A stretch of DNA of 64,000 bases from an uncultured Psychrobacter sp. Lineage in GTDB: Bacteria; Pseudomonadota; Gammaproteobacteria; Pseudomonadales; Moraxellaceae. The translations under genes were made by a program, and so were the position numbers. The notes below the pieces were generated by a model that did not search any database, had not been told where the DNA came from, and saw nothing but the letters and a program-made list of their open reading frames with translations. Below are positions 9,724 through 18,839 of this stretch, one piece after another. Every line of letters starts with the position of its first letter. The stretch's first letter is position 1. Location of the stretch: contig CANLDW010000007.1 in assembly GCA_947489525.1 (NCBI GenBank), forward strand, positions 80,194 through 144,193. Direction: 5' to 3'.

Positions 9724-9759
9724 AAAAAGACCGCCAGTTAAATGACGGTCTTGTTTTTT
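9724..9759. terminator. Hairpin terminator for fadE
   Basis: AAGACCGCCA and TGACGGTCTT pair around GTTAAA, with T-runs on both sides. It lies just downstream of the fadE stop on the minus strand, so it chiefly ends fadE. Confidence 0.75.
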
Positions 9760-9788
9760 GGAGCTATATAAAGCGCAATAATAGCAAG

Positions 9789-12629
9789 TTAAGCTTTGTC
9801 GCTTTCATCTACTGCATCACGGCGCAAACCATCTTGCCACTTTTCAGTAGCATTGGGGCTGTCATCGGTGCTATCGCGGCGACTGTGATTAGAGCGCATA
9901 CGCTCATTTAAGGCCGTTTCGGCATCACGATGACGGTGACTCAGTGCTTCGGCGTCAGGACGTGCTTCGCTAAAGTCTGTTTGAGACTCGGCTTCATTAG
10001 CAGTGTCCTGTTCATCGACCATTTCTACATCGCCATCTTCTTCGTAGCCGTGATTAGGATTCTCATCCCCTGTGTTTTCGCTGATATCATGATTGCTATT
10101 TTTGAGCTGAGCACCGTCTTTCAGTTGAGCATAGTCTGTCAGTCTATGAACCGCATTTTCTAAGGTATGCGGATTAACCCGTTCTTGCACCTCTTCTAAA
10201 TGCTCATCAAAGACATCAGTCAATAGCGAGTCATAACGTAGTGCATTGTACTGAATAAGCTTCTCAGCTTCCTCTTCAGTAATCTCACCGTCTTGACTGG
10301 CGCTGACGACGTGATCTTCAAAAGTTAAGCCTTCAAACTTACCCTTATTCTCAGACTTTTTAAACTTATGCCATAAGGGCTCGACATTAAGAAGCGTCTG
10401 ATAAGCGTGCTCCATACGACCTGCTGGATCTTCGGCATGCGTATTGTAGTACACCACAGATTTGAGATAATCACGGAACGGATTGGCCTCGAAATCATCC
10501 ATCATCGTATCACCGAGCTCACGCTTGAGCTCATCGCTTGTCGGCGTAAAGATACGACCACTAGGAAAGGTAACAAAGCTAACCAGATTTGCTGCGATAC
10601 GATTCGGGAAATTTGCAAAGAGAGCGATAAAGGCTTCTTGGATAGCGTATAGACTATCTTGCAGTGCAACTTTGGCATGTAAACGTTCAGACTCTGACTT
10701 GCTACCATGCTCATAGAACTGCAAGATAGCAGTAGCAATAAATAGATGCGCATGGATATCAGCTAAGCGGCCAGAGAGCATCTCTTTACGTTTTAGATCT
10801 CCTGCTAGGATACCAAGTGCCATATCAGCCGTTAACGCGAAGCTGGCACTTAACCGATTAATATGCTTGTAATATGGACGAGTGAAAGTATCGGCAAAGT
10901 CAGGTGCTTTGCTACTACCGCCAATATAACCTGCGACAAAGGCTTTAGCACCGCGATTAAAGGTATAGCCTAAATGCTTAAAGAACAAAGTATCAAACTT
11001 TCTGATAGCGCCTTTTTTATCCTCGCTTTGTAGCAATTGCAGCTCATCAAAAAGGTAAGGATGACAGCGCATCGCACCTTGACCAAAAATCATCAGCGAG
11101 CGGGTCAAAATATTAGCGCCCTCAACGGTAATAGATACCGGAATCGCTTGATAAGGAATCGCTAAAAAGTTACGCGGGCCCATCTGAATAGCGCGACCAC
11201 CAACCACGTCCATGCCATCGTTGACGATCTCACGCATGGTCTCAGTCGCGTAGTATTTTGCCATTGCGGTCATCACAGATGGCGTACCCCCCTGATTTAG
11301 ACCACAAGTCACCAAATGACGAAACGCCTCAAGCATATAAGTTTTGCTGGCAATACGGCTGGTTGCATCCTGTACCCCTTCAAACTTACCTACTGAGATC
11401 TTAAACTGTTCACGCACTCTTGCAAACGCGCCAACCGTCAAGTAGCTCATCTCACTTGCTGAGGTTGAGAGGGCAGGCAAAGAGATACCGCGGCCCACAC
11501 CTAAGCACTCCATTAGCATACGCCAGCCACGTCCTGCGTTTTCGATACCGCCGATGATATAATCAAGCGGAATAAAGACATCGGTACCATCGACCGTACC
11601 ATTCATAAAGGGCGAGCCGCTTGGATTATGACGCGGACCGGTTATCACACCGTCGTGATCTGCAGGTACGAGCGCACAGGTAATACCGTAATCAACTTTA
11701 TCAGGATCGCCAAGCAGACCTTCTGGATCGTGAAGGGTAAAGGCCAGACCGACTACGGTTGCGATAGGAGCCAAAGTAATCCAGCGCTTAGAGAAGTTCA
11801 TGCGCAGACCAAGCACTTCTTTGCCCTCATGAGTGCCATAACAGACCACGCCTGTATCAGGGATAGCGCCTGCATCGGAGCCAGCTTCAGGACCGGTTAG
11901 ACCAAAACAGGGAATCTCAGTACCATTTGCAAGGCCCGGCAACCAGCGCTGCTTTTGTTCATCTGTACCATAGTGCATTAACAGCTCACCTGGTCCCAAT
12001 GAGTTTGGTACCATACAGCTGACCGCTGCTGTCGGTGAACGCGAAGCGATCTTGCTCATGATACGGCTTTGCGCGTAGGAGCTAAACTCCAGACCACCGT
12101 ACTCTTTTGGAATGATCAAACCTAAGATACCGCTATCTTTGATAAACTGCCAAACGGGCGGCGGTAAATCCTTATGCTCAGTATGCACCTTCCACTCATC
12201 AATCATCGCGCACAGCTCTTCGACTTCATTATCGATAAAGCTTTGCTCATCGGCAGATAGCTGCGGATAAGGATAACTGGCAAATTTGTCCCAATCAGGC
12301 GCGCCCATAAATAGCTCTTTTTCCCACCAGCTAGTACCCGCATCAAGGGCTTCACGCTCAGTATCACTCATACTCGGCATAGCGCCGCCTAGAGTTTTAT
12401 ATACGGGACGAGTAATCAAGGCTTGGCGCAGCGGCGCAATGAGTAAAATAAGACTCAAAAGTGCAATAGGAATGCCTAAAATAAGCGACCATGGACTAAT
12501 AAAAGCAGTAATAATAACAGTGACAATAGCAACGATGCTACCGGTGACACGTGATAAAGACAGTAAAAAGATGGCCAAAACTACGGCTAACTGAATGATT
12601 ACTGCCAAAACAAATAAGCCAATCTCCAT
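9789..12629 (-). CDS. fadE: Acyl-CoA dehydrogenase FadE, with acidic C-terminal extension
   Basis: A 946-residue FAD enzyme that carries out the first oxidation step of fatty-acid beta-oxidation. The first 65 residues form two membrane helices, as in E. coli FadE. The acyl-CoA dehydrogenase core follows, with CFGLTGPEAGSDAG (flavin/substrate loop) and, further on, ISITVEGAN-type and FGQGAMRCHPY segments characteristic of FadE; here the first reads VSITVEGANILTRS. The DUF1974 helical domain comes next. E. coli FadE has 814 residues. The excess is mostly a C-terminal tail from about residue 830 rich in Asp, Glu, Ser and Arg that looks disordered. The ATG has a strong AAGGAG seven bases upstream. 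It is monocistronic with its own terminator. Confidence 0.95.
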   Translation of the reverse strand: MEIGLFVLAVIIQLAVVLAIFLLSLSRVTGSIVAIVTVIITAFISPWSLILGIPIALLSLILLIAPLRQALITRPVYKTLGGAMPSMSDTEREALDAGTSWWEKELFMGAPDWDKFASYPYPQLSADEQSFIDNEVEELCAMIDEWKVHTEHKDLPPPVWQFIKDSGILGLIIPKEYGGLEFSSYAQSRIMSKIASRSPTAAVSCMVPNSLGPGELLMHYGTDEQKQRWLPGLANGTEIPCFGLTGPEAGSDAGAIPDTGVVCYGTHEGKEVLGLRMNFSKRWITLAPIATVVGLAFTLHDPEGLLGDPDKVDYGITCALVPADHDGVITGPRHNPSGSPFMNGTVDGTDVFIPLDYIIGGIENAGRGWRMLMECLGVGRGISLPALSTSASEMSYLTVGAFARVREQFKISVGKFEGVQDATSRIASKTYMLEAFRHLVTCGLNQGGTPSVMTAMAKYYATETMREIVNDGMDVVGGRAIQMGPRNFLAIPYQAIPVSITVEGANILTRSLMIFGQGAMRCHPYLFDELQLLQSEDKKGAIRKFDTLFFKHLGYTFNRGAKAFVAGYIGGSSKAPDFADTFTRPYYKHINRLSASFALTADMALGILAGDLKRKEMLSGRLADIHAHLFIATAILQFYEHGSKSESERLHAKVALQDSLYAIQEAFIALFANFPNRIAANLVSFVTFPSGRIFTPTSDELKRELGDTMMDDFEANPFRDYLKSVVYYNTHAEDPAGRMEHAYQTLLNVEPLWHKFKKSENKGKFEGLTFEDHVVSASQDGEITEEEAEKLIQYNALRYDSLLTDVFDEHLEEVQERVNPHTLENAVHRLTDYAQLKDGAQLKNSNHDISENTGDENPNHGYEEDGDVEMVDEQDTANEAESQTDFSEARPDAEALSHRHRDAETALNERMRSNHSRRDSTDDSPNATEKWQDGLRRDAVDESDKA

Positions 12630-12959
12630 GACTGTCTCCTTAGTGAGGCTGCATTGATCAAATAGAGAAATATGTACGGTCGTACTAGAGCTAAGTAGCG
12701 CTTAGAACCCTATAAACGCCCAAACAACGACAATAAAAAAGCTATGACTAAATAATTTAGCAACCTAAACTAAATAGCATAGACATCGAGTAATAGACAT
12801 CAAGTAATTAAGACTAAATAGCACAGACAAAGTAACACAAATATAGCTACTAATATGAAATAGTTCTTGACAATTATCAATAGATAAAACGCTACGCTAT
12901 GTCGGCAATATGTATCAATACCTGCATCAGCTAAAAAATACCACGACAAGCTAAGCTGT
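12630..12959. other. AT-rich intergenic region upstream of fadE with short repeats
   Basis: This 330-base gap holds the fadE promoter region and a repeat patch. ACTAAATAGCATAGAC (12769-12784) recurs as ACTAAATAGCACAGAC (12813-12828). A 14-bp tandem duplication AGACATCRAGTAAT (12781-12794 and 12795-12808) lies between them. I see no gene. Confidence 0.45.
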
Positions 12960-13643
12960 TTAGCTAAAAGGCGTTAAGCCATTCTCAGCATAAGATAAAG
13001 TGTCATTGCGCCCCACAATAATGTGATCGACTAGGGCCAAATCGATAAGATCGCATGCCTTTTTTAATTCATAGGTTAAGATATTGTCAGCATTTGACGG
13101 CTGTGCGTCAGTATGTGGATGATTGTGCGCGATAATGAGCTGGCTTGCCGCGTGGCTAATAGCGTGGCGTAGCACGTGCTTGATGCAAACCGAACACGAT
13201 GAGATACCGCCTGTAAATAAGATCTCAAAGTTGATAAGGCTCAATGCATTGTCTAAACACAAAACGGCAAAGACTTCACGGCTCTCACCACGAAGCTGGG
13301 TGCTGATATAATCCTTGACGATTTGCGAGCGTCCAAGCGCGTGACCTGTTTTGAGCTGACTATCGAGATAACGGGTGCCCATCTCGAGGGAGGCGAGTAT
13401 TTGCGCGTACTTCGCAGGGCCGATACCGTGGCACGCTAGTACCGTTGCTTTTGGCGCAGCCAGTAGCTCGGCCAAACTACCGAATTGCTCAATTAAGTGG
13501 CGGGCAAGCTCTATGGCGGATTGCGACTGAGTGCCAGTACGCAAAAATATCGCTAGTATCTCAGCGTCTGATAACTGCGCGGCGCCAAACTTTAATAACT
13601 TCTCACGCGGTCTATCGTCTTCGTGCCAGTCTTTAATTGCCAT
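12960..13643 (-). CDS. radC: RadC family JAB/MPN-domain protein
   Basis: A 227-residue RadC-like protein (JAMM metalloprotease fold, historically called a DNA repair protein; the true role is unsettled). An N-terminal helix-hairpin-helix segment (ACHGIGPAKYAQI) precedes the JAB domain, whose metal motif HNHPHTDAQPSNAD fits H-x-H-x7-S-x2-D. The start is ATG 13643 (MAIKDWHEDDRPREK) with GGAG five bases upstream. The frame could extend to 13679 but nothing supports it. It is divergent from coaBC, an arrangement common in gamma-proteobacteria. Confidence 0.9.
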   Translation of the reverse strand: MAIKDWHEDDRPREKLLKFGAAQLSDAEILAIFLRTGTQSQSAIELARHLIEQFGSLAELLAAPKATVLACHGIGPAKYAQILASLEMGTRYLDSQLKTGHALGRSQIVKDYISTQLRGESREVFAVLCLDNALSLINFEILFTGGISSCSVCIKHVLRHAISHAASQLIIAHNHPHTDAQPSNADNILTYELKKACDLIDLALVDHIIVGRNDTLSYAENGLTPFS

Positions 13644-13807
13644 CAGTGCTCCATTCAAGTTATCCATACCCATCATCACAAGCTATCAGAGGGTATAAGG
13701 CAGCAAATTATGTATAAGTGCGTGTATAAACGCGTAAAATCTTACCTAACTTATCGCATAATTGTTACTATAAGCGCAAATTTATCTTTTACTTAATACG
13801 CCTACAT

Positions 13808-15196
13808 ATGCCTATGTCAAACGTTGTGCTCGCTATTACTGGCGGTATCGCCGCTTATAAGTCCGCTGTATTTGCCCGCCTGCTTATCAAGGCAAGGTTT
13901 GAGGTGCGCGTCATTATGACCACAGGGGCGCAAGCCTTTATTACGCCACTGACCTTACAAGCGCTAACAGGCAATGAGGTACATACCTCACTGCTCGATG
14001 AGCGTGCCGAGGCGGGTATGGGTCATATTGAGCTGGCTAAGTGGGCAGATTTAGTGGTGGTTGCACCTGCGTCCGCTAATACGCTGGCACGGCTGGCGAT
14101 GGGTATGGCAGATGATTTGTTGACGACCGTATGTCTGGCAACCAGCGCACCCGTCATATTAGCCCCTGCTATGAATCAGCAGATGTGGGCGCATCCTGCG
14201 GTTAGTCTTAACGTGCAAACACTGCGCGATATGAACTATCAAGTGATCACCCCAGCGAGCGGCGCGCAGGCGTGCGGTGATATAGGAGCAGGGCGCTTGC
14301 CCGAGCCCGAACAGCTGCTAGATGAAGTGCTTTTGTTTCATGCCAAACAGCGCACCCCGCAGCTATTAGCGGGTAAGCGCGTTGTTATTACCGCAGGACC
14401 AACGGTTGAGGCGATAGATCCCGTTCGTTATCTGTCCAATCACTCCACTGGGAAGATGGGCTTTGCGCTTGCGCGTGCTTGCGTGACAGCGGGTGCTGAT
14501 GTGGTGCTTATCGCAGGCAGTAAAGTCACGCTACCGACGCCGCTTGGCGTCACGCGCATCAATGTCTTGTCTGCCAAAGAGATGCTCGTGGTCGCTCAAC
14601 AGTCTGTCGATGGTAGTCACGCAGTCCTATTAGCAAAAGACGCAGTCGACATGACTGAGACGGAAAATATGAAAAGCATAAAAGGTAGAGAATCTCATAC
14701 TCATCAACACGAGCACGAGCATGGCGATTGCGACTGTGATATGGTAGCGGCGAACGTTGAAAGTACGCTGACGCATAAACGCCCAGCGGACGTGTTTATC
14801 GCTACTGCTGCCGTCGCCGACTATCGTACCGAGGAGGCCGCACCGCAAAAGATTAAAAAAACACAAGAAGCGATGAGCCTACACTTAGTCAAAAATCCAG
14901 ACATTCTAGCGACGATATCGCTTGCGCATCCTGAGCTATTCGTTGTTGGCTTTGCGGCCGAGACGCAAGATGTCGAGCGCTATGCTCGCGGTAAGCTGGT
15001 GGCAAAGGATCTCGATATGATTGCCTGTAATGATGTCTCGCGGACAGATATTGGCTTTGCCAGCGATGATAATGCGATGCAAGTGTTCTTTGCTGAGCGC
15101 TACGAGCAGGATACACTGACGCTTGCCAAGACAAGTAAAGACAATATTGCCCAAAGTTTAGTACGCGTCATCGGTGAGACGCTGGCACAGCGCTAG
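13808..15196 (+). CDS. coaBC: Phosphopantothenoylcysteine decarboxylase / phosphopantothenate-cysteine ligase, with His/Asp/Cys-rich insert
   Basis: A bifunctional CoA-biosynthesis enzyme of 462 residues. CoaB joins cysteine to 4'-phosphopantothenate using CTP, and the flavin-dependent CoaC decarboxylates the product. The CoaC half shows ITGGIAAYKSA, APASANTLARLAMGMADDLL, PAMNQQMW and the substrate-clamp CGDIGAGRLPEP. The CoaB half starts at VVITAGPTVEAIDPVRYLSN and continues with TAAVADYR and KNPDIL. The protein is about 55 residues longer than E. coli CoaBC (406), owing to an insert at about 270-322 that contains HTHQHEHEHGDCDCD (297-311). It sits just before the TAAVADYR strand, in a surface region. 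The start is ATG 13808 or 13814; both have weak ribosome sites. Confidence 0.96.
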   Translation: MPMSNVVLAITGGIAAYKSAVFARLLIKARFEVRVIMTTGAQAFITPLTLQALTGNEVHTSLLDERAEAGMGHIELAKWADLVVVAPASANTLARLAMGMADDLLTTVCLATSAPVILAPAMNQQMWAHPAVSLNVQTLRDMNYQVITPASGAQACGDIGAGRLPEPEQLLDEVLLFHAKQRTPQLLAGKRVVITAGPTVEAIDPVRYLSNHSTGKMGFALARACVTAGADVVLIAGSKVTLPTPLGVTRINVLSAKEMLVVAQQSVDGSHAVLLAKDAVDMTETENMKSIKGRESHTHQHEHEHGDCDCDMVAANVESTLTHKRPADVFIATAAVADYRTEEAAPQKIKKTQEAMSLHLVKNPDILATISLAHPELFVVGFAAETQDVERYARGKLVAKDLDMIACNDVSRTDIGFASDDNAMQVFFAERYEQDTLTLAKTSKDNIAQSLVRVIGETLAQR

Positions 15197-15260
15197 GGGC
15201 TATTAAAAAGATTCTGGATATCTAGATATAGGGTTATCAAATAGGCTTATGAGATAGACT

Positions 15261-15467
15261 TTAGCGGTTAAACAAATTCAATAAGATAGTCGCGACTATA
15301 CTGATAACGATCATGGTGACGACGGGGAAGTACACGCGCGTATTGCCTGAGGTGTGCTTGATGTCGCCTGGCAGATTACCTATCCATGTAAATGCGTTTG
15401 GAAACACCAGCCAAATTACCCCAACGATGACCAGTATGAGTCCGAATGCGATAAGTAGCTTTGCCAT
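15261..15467 (-). CDS. DUF2905 small membrane protein
   Basis: A 68-residue protein with two membrane helices (residues about 3-24 and 47-66) joined by a loop carrying the family signature GNLPGDI and YFPVVTM. Function is unknown; the family is widespread. It lies 29 bases downstream of the deacetylase-like gene on the same strand and may share its transcript. Confidence 0.85.
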   Translation of the reverse strand: MAKLLIAFGLILVIVGVIWLVFPNAFTWIGNLPGDIKHTSGNTRVYFPVVTMIVISIVATILLNLFNR

Positions 15468-15496
15468 AACGATCCTTAATGTATATTCAATAGGCT

Positions 15497-16417
15497 CTAG
15501 CCAGCAACTGTTTTATTAAAGTAGATTTGCTGGGCGGCGCGAAAAGTATTGCAATGCGCCTCAACGACATCCTCAATACTCTCAGAATAACCGCCGCCCA
15601 TCACAATAGCGACAGGTATACCAGCAGCTTTGGCTTGTTCTAGTACGTATTCGTCACGTGCCATACAGCCCGCTTTTGTCAAACCGAGCTTACCGAGTTT
15701 ATCGGTGGCTAGCACGTCGACTGCCGATTGATAAAAGATCATGTCAGGATCGACGTCCTCAATCAAGCGCGGCAAATTGTCTTGTAAAACCTGCAAATAC
15801 ACCGCATCGCCCGTATCATTGGCCAGTTCAATATCGAGATCGGAGACTTGCTTACGAAACGGATAGTTTTTGGCACCGTGCATACTGAACACAAATACGC
15901 GCGGCTCATGCTGCATAATACTGGCATTACCATTGCCTTGATGTACATCCAAATCAACAATCAGTATCTGGCTGGCCTGCTTGCGCATAAGTAGCAAGTT
16001 GCTGGCAATACAGACATCGTTTAGGACGCAAAAGCCTTCGCCGTGATCAGCAAAGGCGTGATGCGTACCGCCTGCAACATTCATCGCTACCCCGTACTGC
16101 TGAGCATATAACGCGCACTCATAAGTAGCGTGAGCAATATAACGACCGCGCTCAACGAGCTCAGGCGTCATCTCAAAGCCGATCGCACGCGCCTCTTTAC
16201 GAGGTAACGTTTGCGTTTTAAGCTTATGCCAATACTCCGAGGTATGTGTCGTTAGAATCTCCGCCTCACTAAGACGCCTTGGTGCAAAGAAATTATCTTG
16301 TGTAATCGTGCCCTCGCTCAATAAACGCTCAGGAATCATCGTATACTTTTGCATTGGAAAGCGGTGTTTTTCTGGCACTGAGTATTTAAAAATATCAGAG
16401 TAAGCAATTTTTAGCAT
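15497..16417 (-). CDS. Histone deacetylase family hydrolase
   Basis: A 306-residue zinc amidohydrolase of the arginase/deacetylase fold; bacterial members remove acetyl groups from acetoin-related, polyamine or protein substrates. The catalytic histidine pair (GGTHHAFADHGEGFCVLND, His119-His120), the zinc ligands in IVDLDVHQGNGNA (Asp155 or Asp157, His159) and the FSMHGAKNYPF segment are intact. The C-terminal GGGYS loop is present. No signal peptide is seen, so it is cytoplasmic. The substrate is not inferable. Confidence 0.9.
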   Translation of the reverse strand: MLKIAYSDIFKYSVPEKHRFPMQKYTMIPERLLSEGTITQDNFFAPRRLSEAEILTTHTSEYWHKLKTQTLPRKEARAIGFEMTPELVERGRYIAHATYECALYAQQYGVAMNVAGGTHHAFADHGEGFCVLNDVCIASNLLLMRKQASQILIVDLDVHQGNGNASIMQHEPRVFVFSMHGAKNYPFRKQVSDLDIELANDTGDAVYLQVLQDNLPRLIEDVDPDMIFYQSAVDVLATDKLGKLGLTKAGCMARDEYVLEQAKAAGIPVAIVMGGGYSESIEDVVEAHCNTFRAAQQIYFNKTVAG

Positions 16418-16513
16418 AAGTATTATTTGTAGTCGAATTGATTATCTAGTGCAGGATTTATAAGACGATAGCGTATCAGGAGCTTGAAGAAAAGATAGGC
16501 TTATAGCGCCATA

Positions 16514-17347
16514 CTACTGTACAGACTTGGTCGGTAAAAAAAAGGTTCTGGCGTCCGCTTGCGCGCGCATCTCACCAAGTAGGGTTGGGATATCTGTAGC
16601 TGGGTCGGGAGTGTTGATTAAATCGCTAAACATCTCATGACTGACCGTCGTCATTGCAATAACGCTTTGTAGTAGGTGGTCCAAGATATCGCTTGTGATA
16701 CCAACTGCTTCAACATCAATAGCATTTTTGAATCGGATCTCGCCGTCGTTGACATCCATCTCAAGACTACCGATAAGCATATCATAGTTGATTTGGGTGA
16801 TCAGGAGCATCGCGGCGCTTTGATGACTCTCAGGAATCATAAAGGGTAAGATACCGTAGACAGCTAGCAAGTTGTTTTTTTCTTGCACGCGAAATAAATA
16901 GCCACAATCGAGCTGTTTATTGCGCATACGTAGCGATAAATGATGCGACTGATGCTCATCATGTGCGCGCGGACGATAGTAAGTATAGCGCCACTGCTTA
17001 GTGTGAAAGTACTGTTTTAGATAATCGACGATGGGGGTACTGTCGCGTTTTGAATAGGGCTTGAGCAGTGAGACTTTGTTTTGCGCGCTACTGCTATCAT
17101 TAACAGTAGACGTATCAGCGCTCGTATAGGCATCTTCATCACTGTCACTGTCACTGTCACTGTCACTGTCACTGTCACTTTGATTATGACTGGCACTAGC
17201 ATAATCGCAGACGTTATCGGACGTGTCAGCACCGCCGCATGCACTTGGTAGCTCGTCGCTAGCAGTAGCAGGTGTTCCTGATACCGTTAGCAAGCGTACA
17301 ATCCTTTGCCATAAGTTGAGCTTATTATTGTGACTCATAAATAACAT
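16514..17347 (-). CDS. YbjN domain-containing protein with Ser-Asp repeat
   Basis: A 277-residue protein whose C-terminal 170 residues look like a YbjN domain (the fold of type III secretion chaperones, function unclear). That part runs from about residue 108 (VDYLKQYFHTKQWRYTYY) to the end and ends in a MFSDLIN-type helix. The first 105 residues are low complexity and contain an SDSD tract of seven dipeptides encoded by a hexamer microsatellite. A tract of that kind can change length in steps of two residues without a frameshift. ATG 17347 is used; ATG 17338 is possible. Confidence 0.7.
   Translation of the reverse strand: MLFMSHNNKLNLWQRIVRLLTVSGTPATASDELPSACGGADTSDNVCDYASASHNQSDSDSDSDSDSDSDEDAYTSADTSTVNDSSSAQNKVSLLKPYSKRDSTPIVDYLKQYFHTKQWRYTYYRPRAHDEHQSHHLSLRMRNKQLDCGYLFRVQEKNNLLAVYGILPFMIPESHQSAAMLLITQINYDMLIGSLEMDVNDGEIRFKNAIDVEAVGITSDILDHLLQSVIAMTTVSHEMFSDLINTPDPATDIPTLLGEMRAQADARTFFLPTKSVQ
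17141..17179. repeat. In-frame ACTGTC hexamer microsatellite
   Basis: Six and a half uninterrupted copies of ACTGTC lie in the coding sequence of the YbjN-domain protein. On the coding strand they read GACAGT, giving alternating Asp and Ser. Slippage would keep the frame. Confidence 0.9.
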
Positions 17348-17509
17348 TCTGATCCATCATTTGACGGAGTAACCGCCACTAAGTGCAATCCTTGCACGAA
17401 ACCTGTTGTTTTATTACGTGTAAATCAAAGCTCTATTACTCTACATACTGCACTCAATACTCACCACCCGCATAGACGTATAAGCTAGAGGTAGAAGCTG
17501 CCAAACGCG

Positions 17510-18676
17510 CTACTTAAACAGGGCTTCTTGAATAGTAGGCTTCTCATAAAAAGCATATAACATCTCTTGAATATGAGCGGTAAGCCACGAGCTGTCAAGC
17601 ACATCATAGATGATAGGCTGTATTGTGGTACTCAGATGCAGCATTGCGTCATCATCAATATGTAAACTTGCTGCGACCGAAGCAATGGTGTCTGTCTGAT
17701 GCGCCGCATACCACGTATCGATACTAGCGGCGACTAAACTGTGCACGTAAGGTGACATACGCAAGCGATTATAGCTCTGCTGTAAACTGGCCTCGATATG
17801 GGTGATGCTACCGCTCTTAGCGTCCTCGTCCAAATAGCTTTGTAAATGGCTAACCGGTTTATCTTTAATACGTGCCCAGCCTTCCACAACGAGACGGGCG
17901 ACCTCAGCATTGGTTAGATGCTCCTGCGCGTTAACCTCGGCGCGCTTGGTTAAGTCTTTGATATTACGGTGCAAATACGTCTGCAACTTTTCATCAAGGT
18001 TTTTGTTCGTAGCTTTCTCAAATGAGCTACGGCCAAGCTTCATCAGCTTACCCACACCGCCCGCCTTATCAAGCGTGGTTTCCATAAAGTCGTTAATCGC
18101 GTGGTACAGCGTTTGGGTCAGTAGATCGGCAAAGGTTTCGTTACCAATCAGCGCATGAATAAGACCACGGCGCTGCTCTTCGTGACTACCAATATAAGTG
18201 GCAAGCTGATCAATTTGGGTATCATCAACCAGCTCGGATAAGGGCACATTGTCATTGACTGGGTGGTAGATAAGGGTGTGCAAAACAGCCTTGATATCGG
18301 CGCGTATTACGGCACTCATTGGCTGCGTCAGTAGCCACTCGTTAATCAGATGTTGTAAATCCTCAGCGCGCAAATACTGGCTAAGACTCTGCGCGCCAAA
18401 CCACTGCCAAGCGTCACTGGCAAGCGCTGCGTATTTTTGTTGTAGCCACTGTTTAATAAAGTCCGTTTGCACCTCAACCATATGCGCAACAGTCAGACCT
18501 TTGGCGCTTGAAGAGTCGCCACGGGACTCAGAAGCAACGCGACTATCTGAACCGTTGTTGTGTAGAGCCTTGTCGTGCACAGCATCATTTTGCAAAGTTT
18601 CATCAAATGAAGACTCGCTATCAGTGAGGGTGGTGTCAGCGGATGGTTTTTGATGGTTTTGTTGAGGTGAGGTCAT
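17510..18676 (-). CDS. Hypothetical protein, helical
   Basis: I do not recognise this 388-residue protein. The first 60 residues are Ser/Asp-rich and look disordered. The rest appears almost entirely alpha-helical with no membrane segment, signal peptide or enzyme motif, and includes a basic stretch around VGKLMKLGRSSFEKATNKN. The coding quality is good (normal codon use, long uninterrupted frame, sensible ATG) and it sits between the YbjN gene and the divergent ccmA promoter. I infer a cytoplasmic lineage-specific protein, without a function. Confidence 0.65.
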   Translation of the reverse strand: MTSPQQNHQKPSADTTLTDSESSFDETLQNDAVHDKALHNNGSDSRVASESRGDSSSAKGLTVAHMVEVQTDFIKQWLQQKYAALASDAWQWFGAQSLSQYLRAEDLQHLINEWLLTQPMSAVIRADIKAVLHTLIYHPVNDNVPLSELVDDTQIDQLATYIGSHEEQRRGLIHALIGNETFADLLTQTLYHAINDFMETTLDKAGGVGKLMKLGRSSFEKATNKNLDEKLQTYLHRNIKDLTKRAEVNAQEHLTNAEVARLVVEGWARIKDKPVSHLQSYLDEDAKSGSITHIEASLQQSYNRLRMSPYVHSLVAASIDTWYAAHQTDTIASVAASLHIDDDAMLHLSTTIQPIIYDVLDSSWLTAHIQEMLYAFYEKPTIQEALFK

Positions 18677-18839
18677 AGTATTTTAGGTCTTAGTAATCGA
18701 CAATTTGTTATACTCTATATATAGCACATGACACGCAAGATATCGCACATAGTAGTTACGGTGTAGAGTATATTTAGTGCTAGATATATTATGCCACGAA
18801 TACCTTGGGTTTATAATCACTATTTAGCATAGGATCTTG

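Noticed and set aside
12867..12872. Perfect TTGACA on the plus strand
   Set aside because: No -10 at a usable distance, and the next gene on that strand is nearly 1 kb away beyond radC.
14630..14866. Minus-strand frame across the CoaBC insert
   Set aside because: Shadow of the coding strand; no start signal and poor composition.
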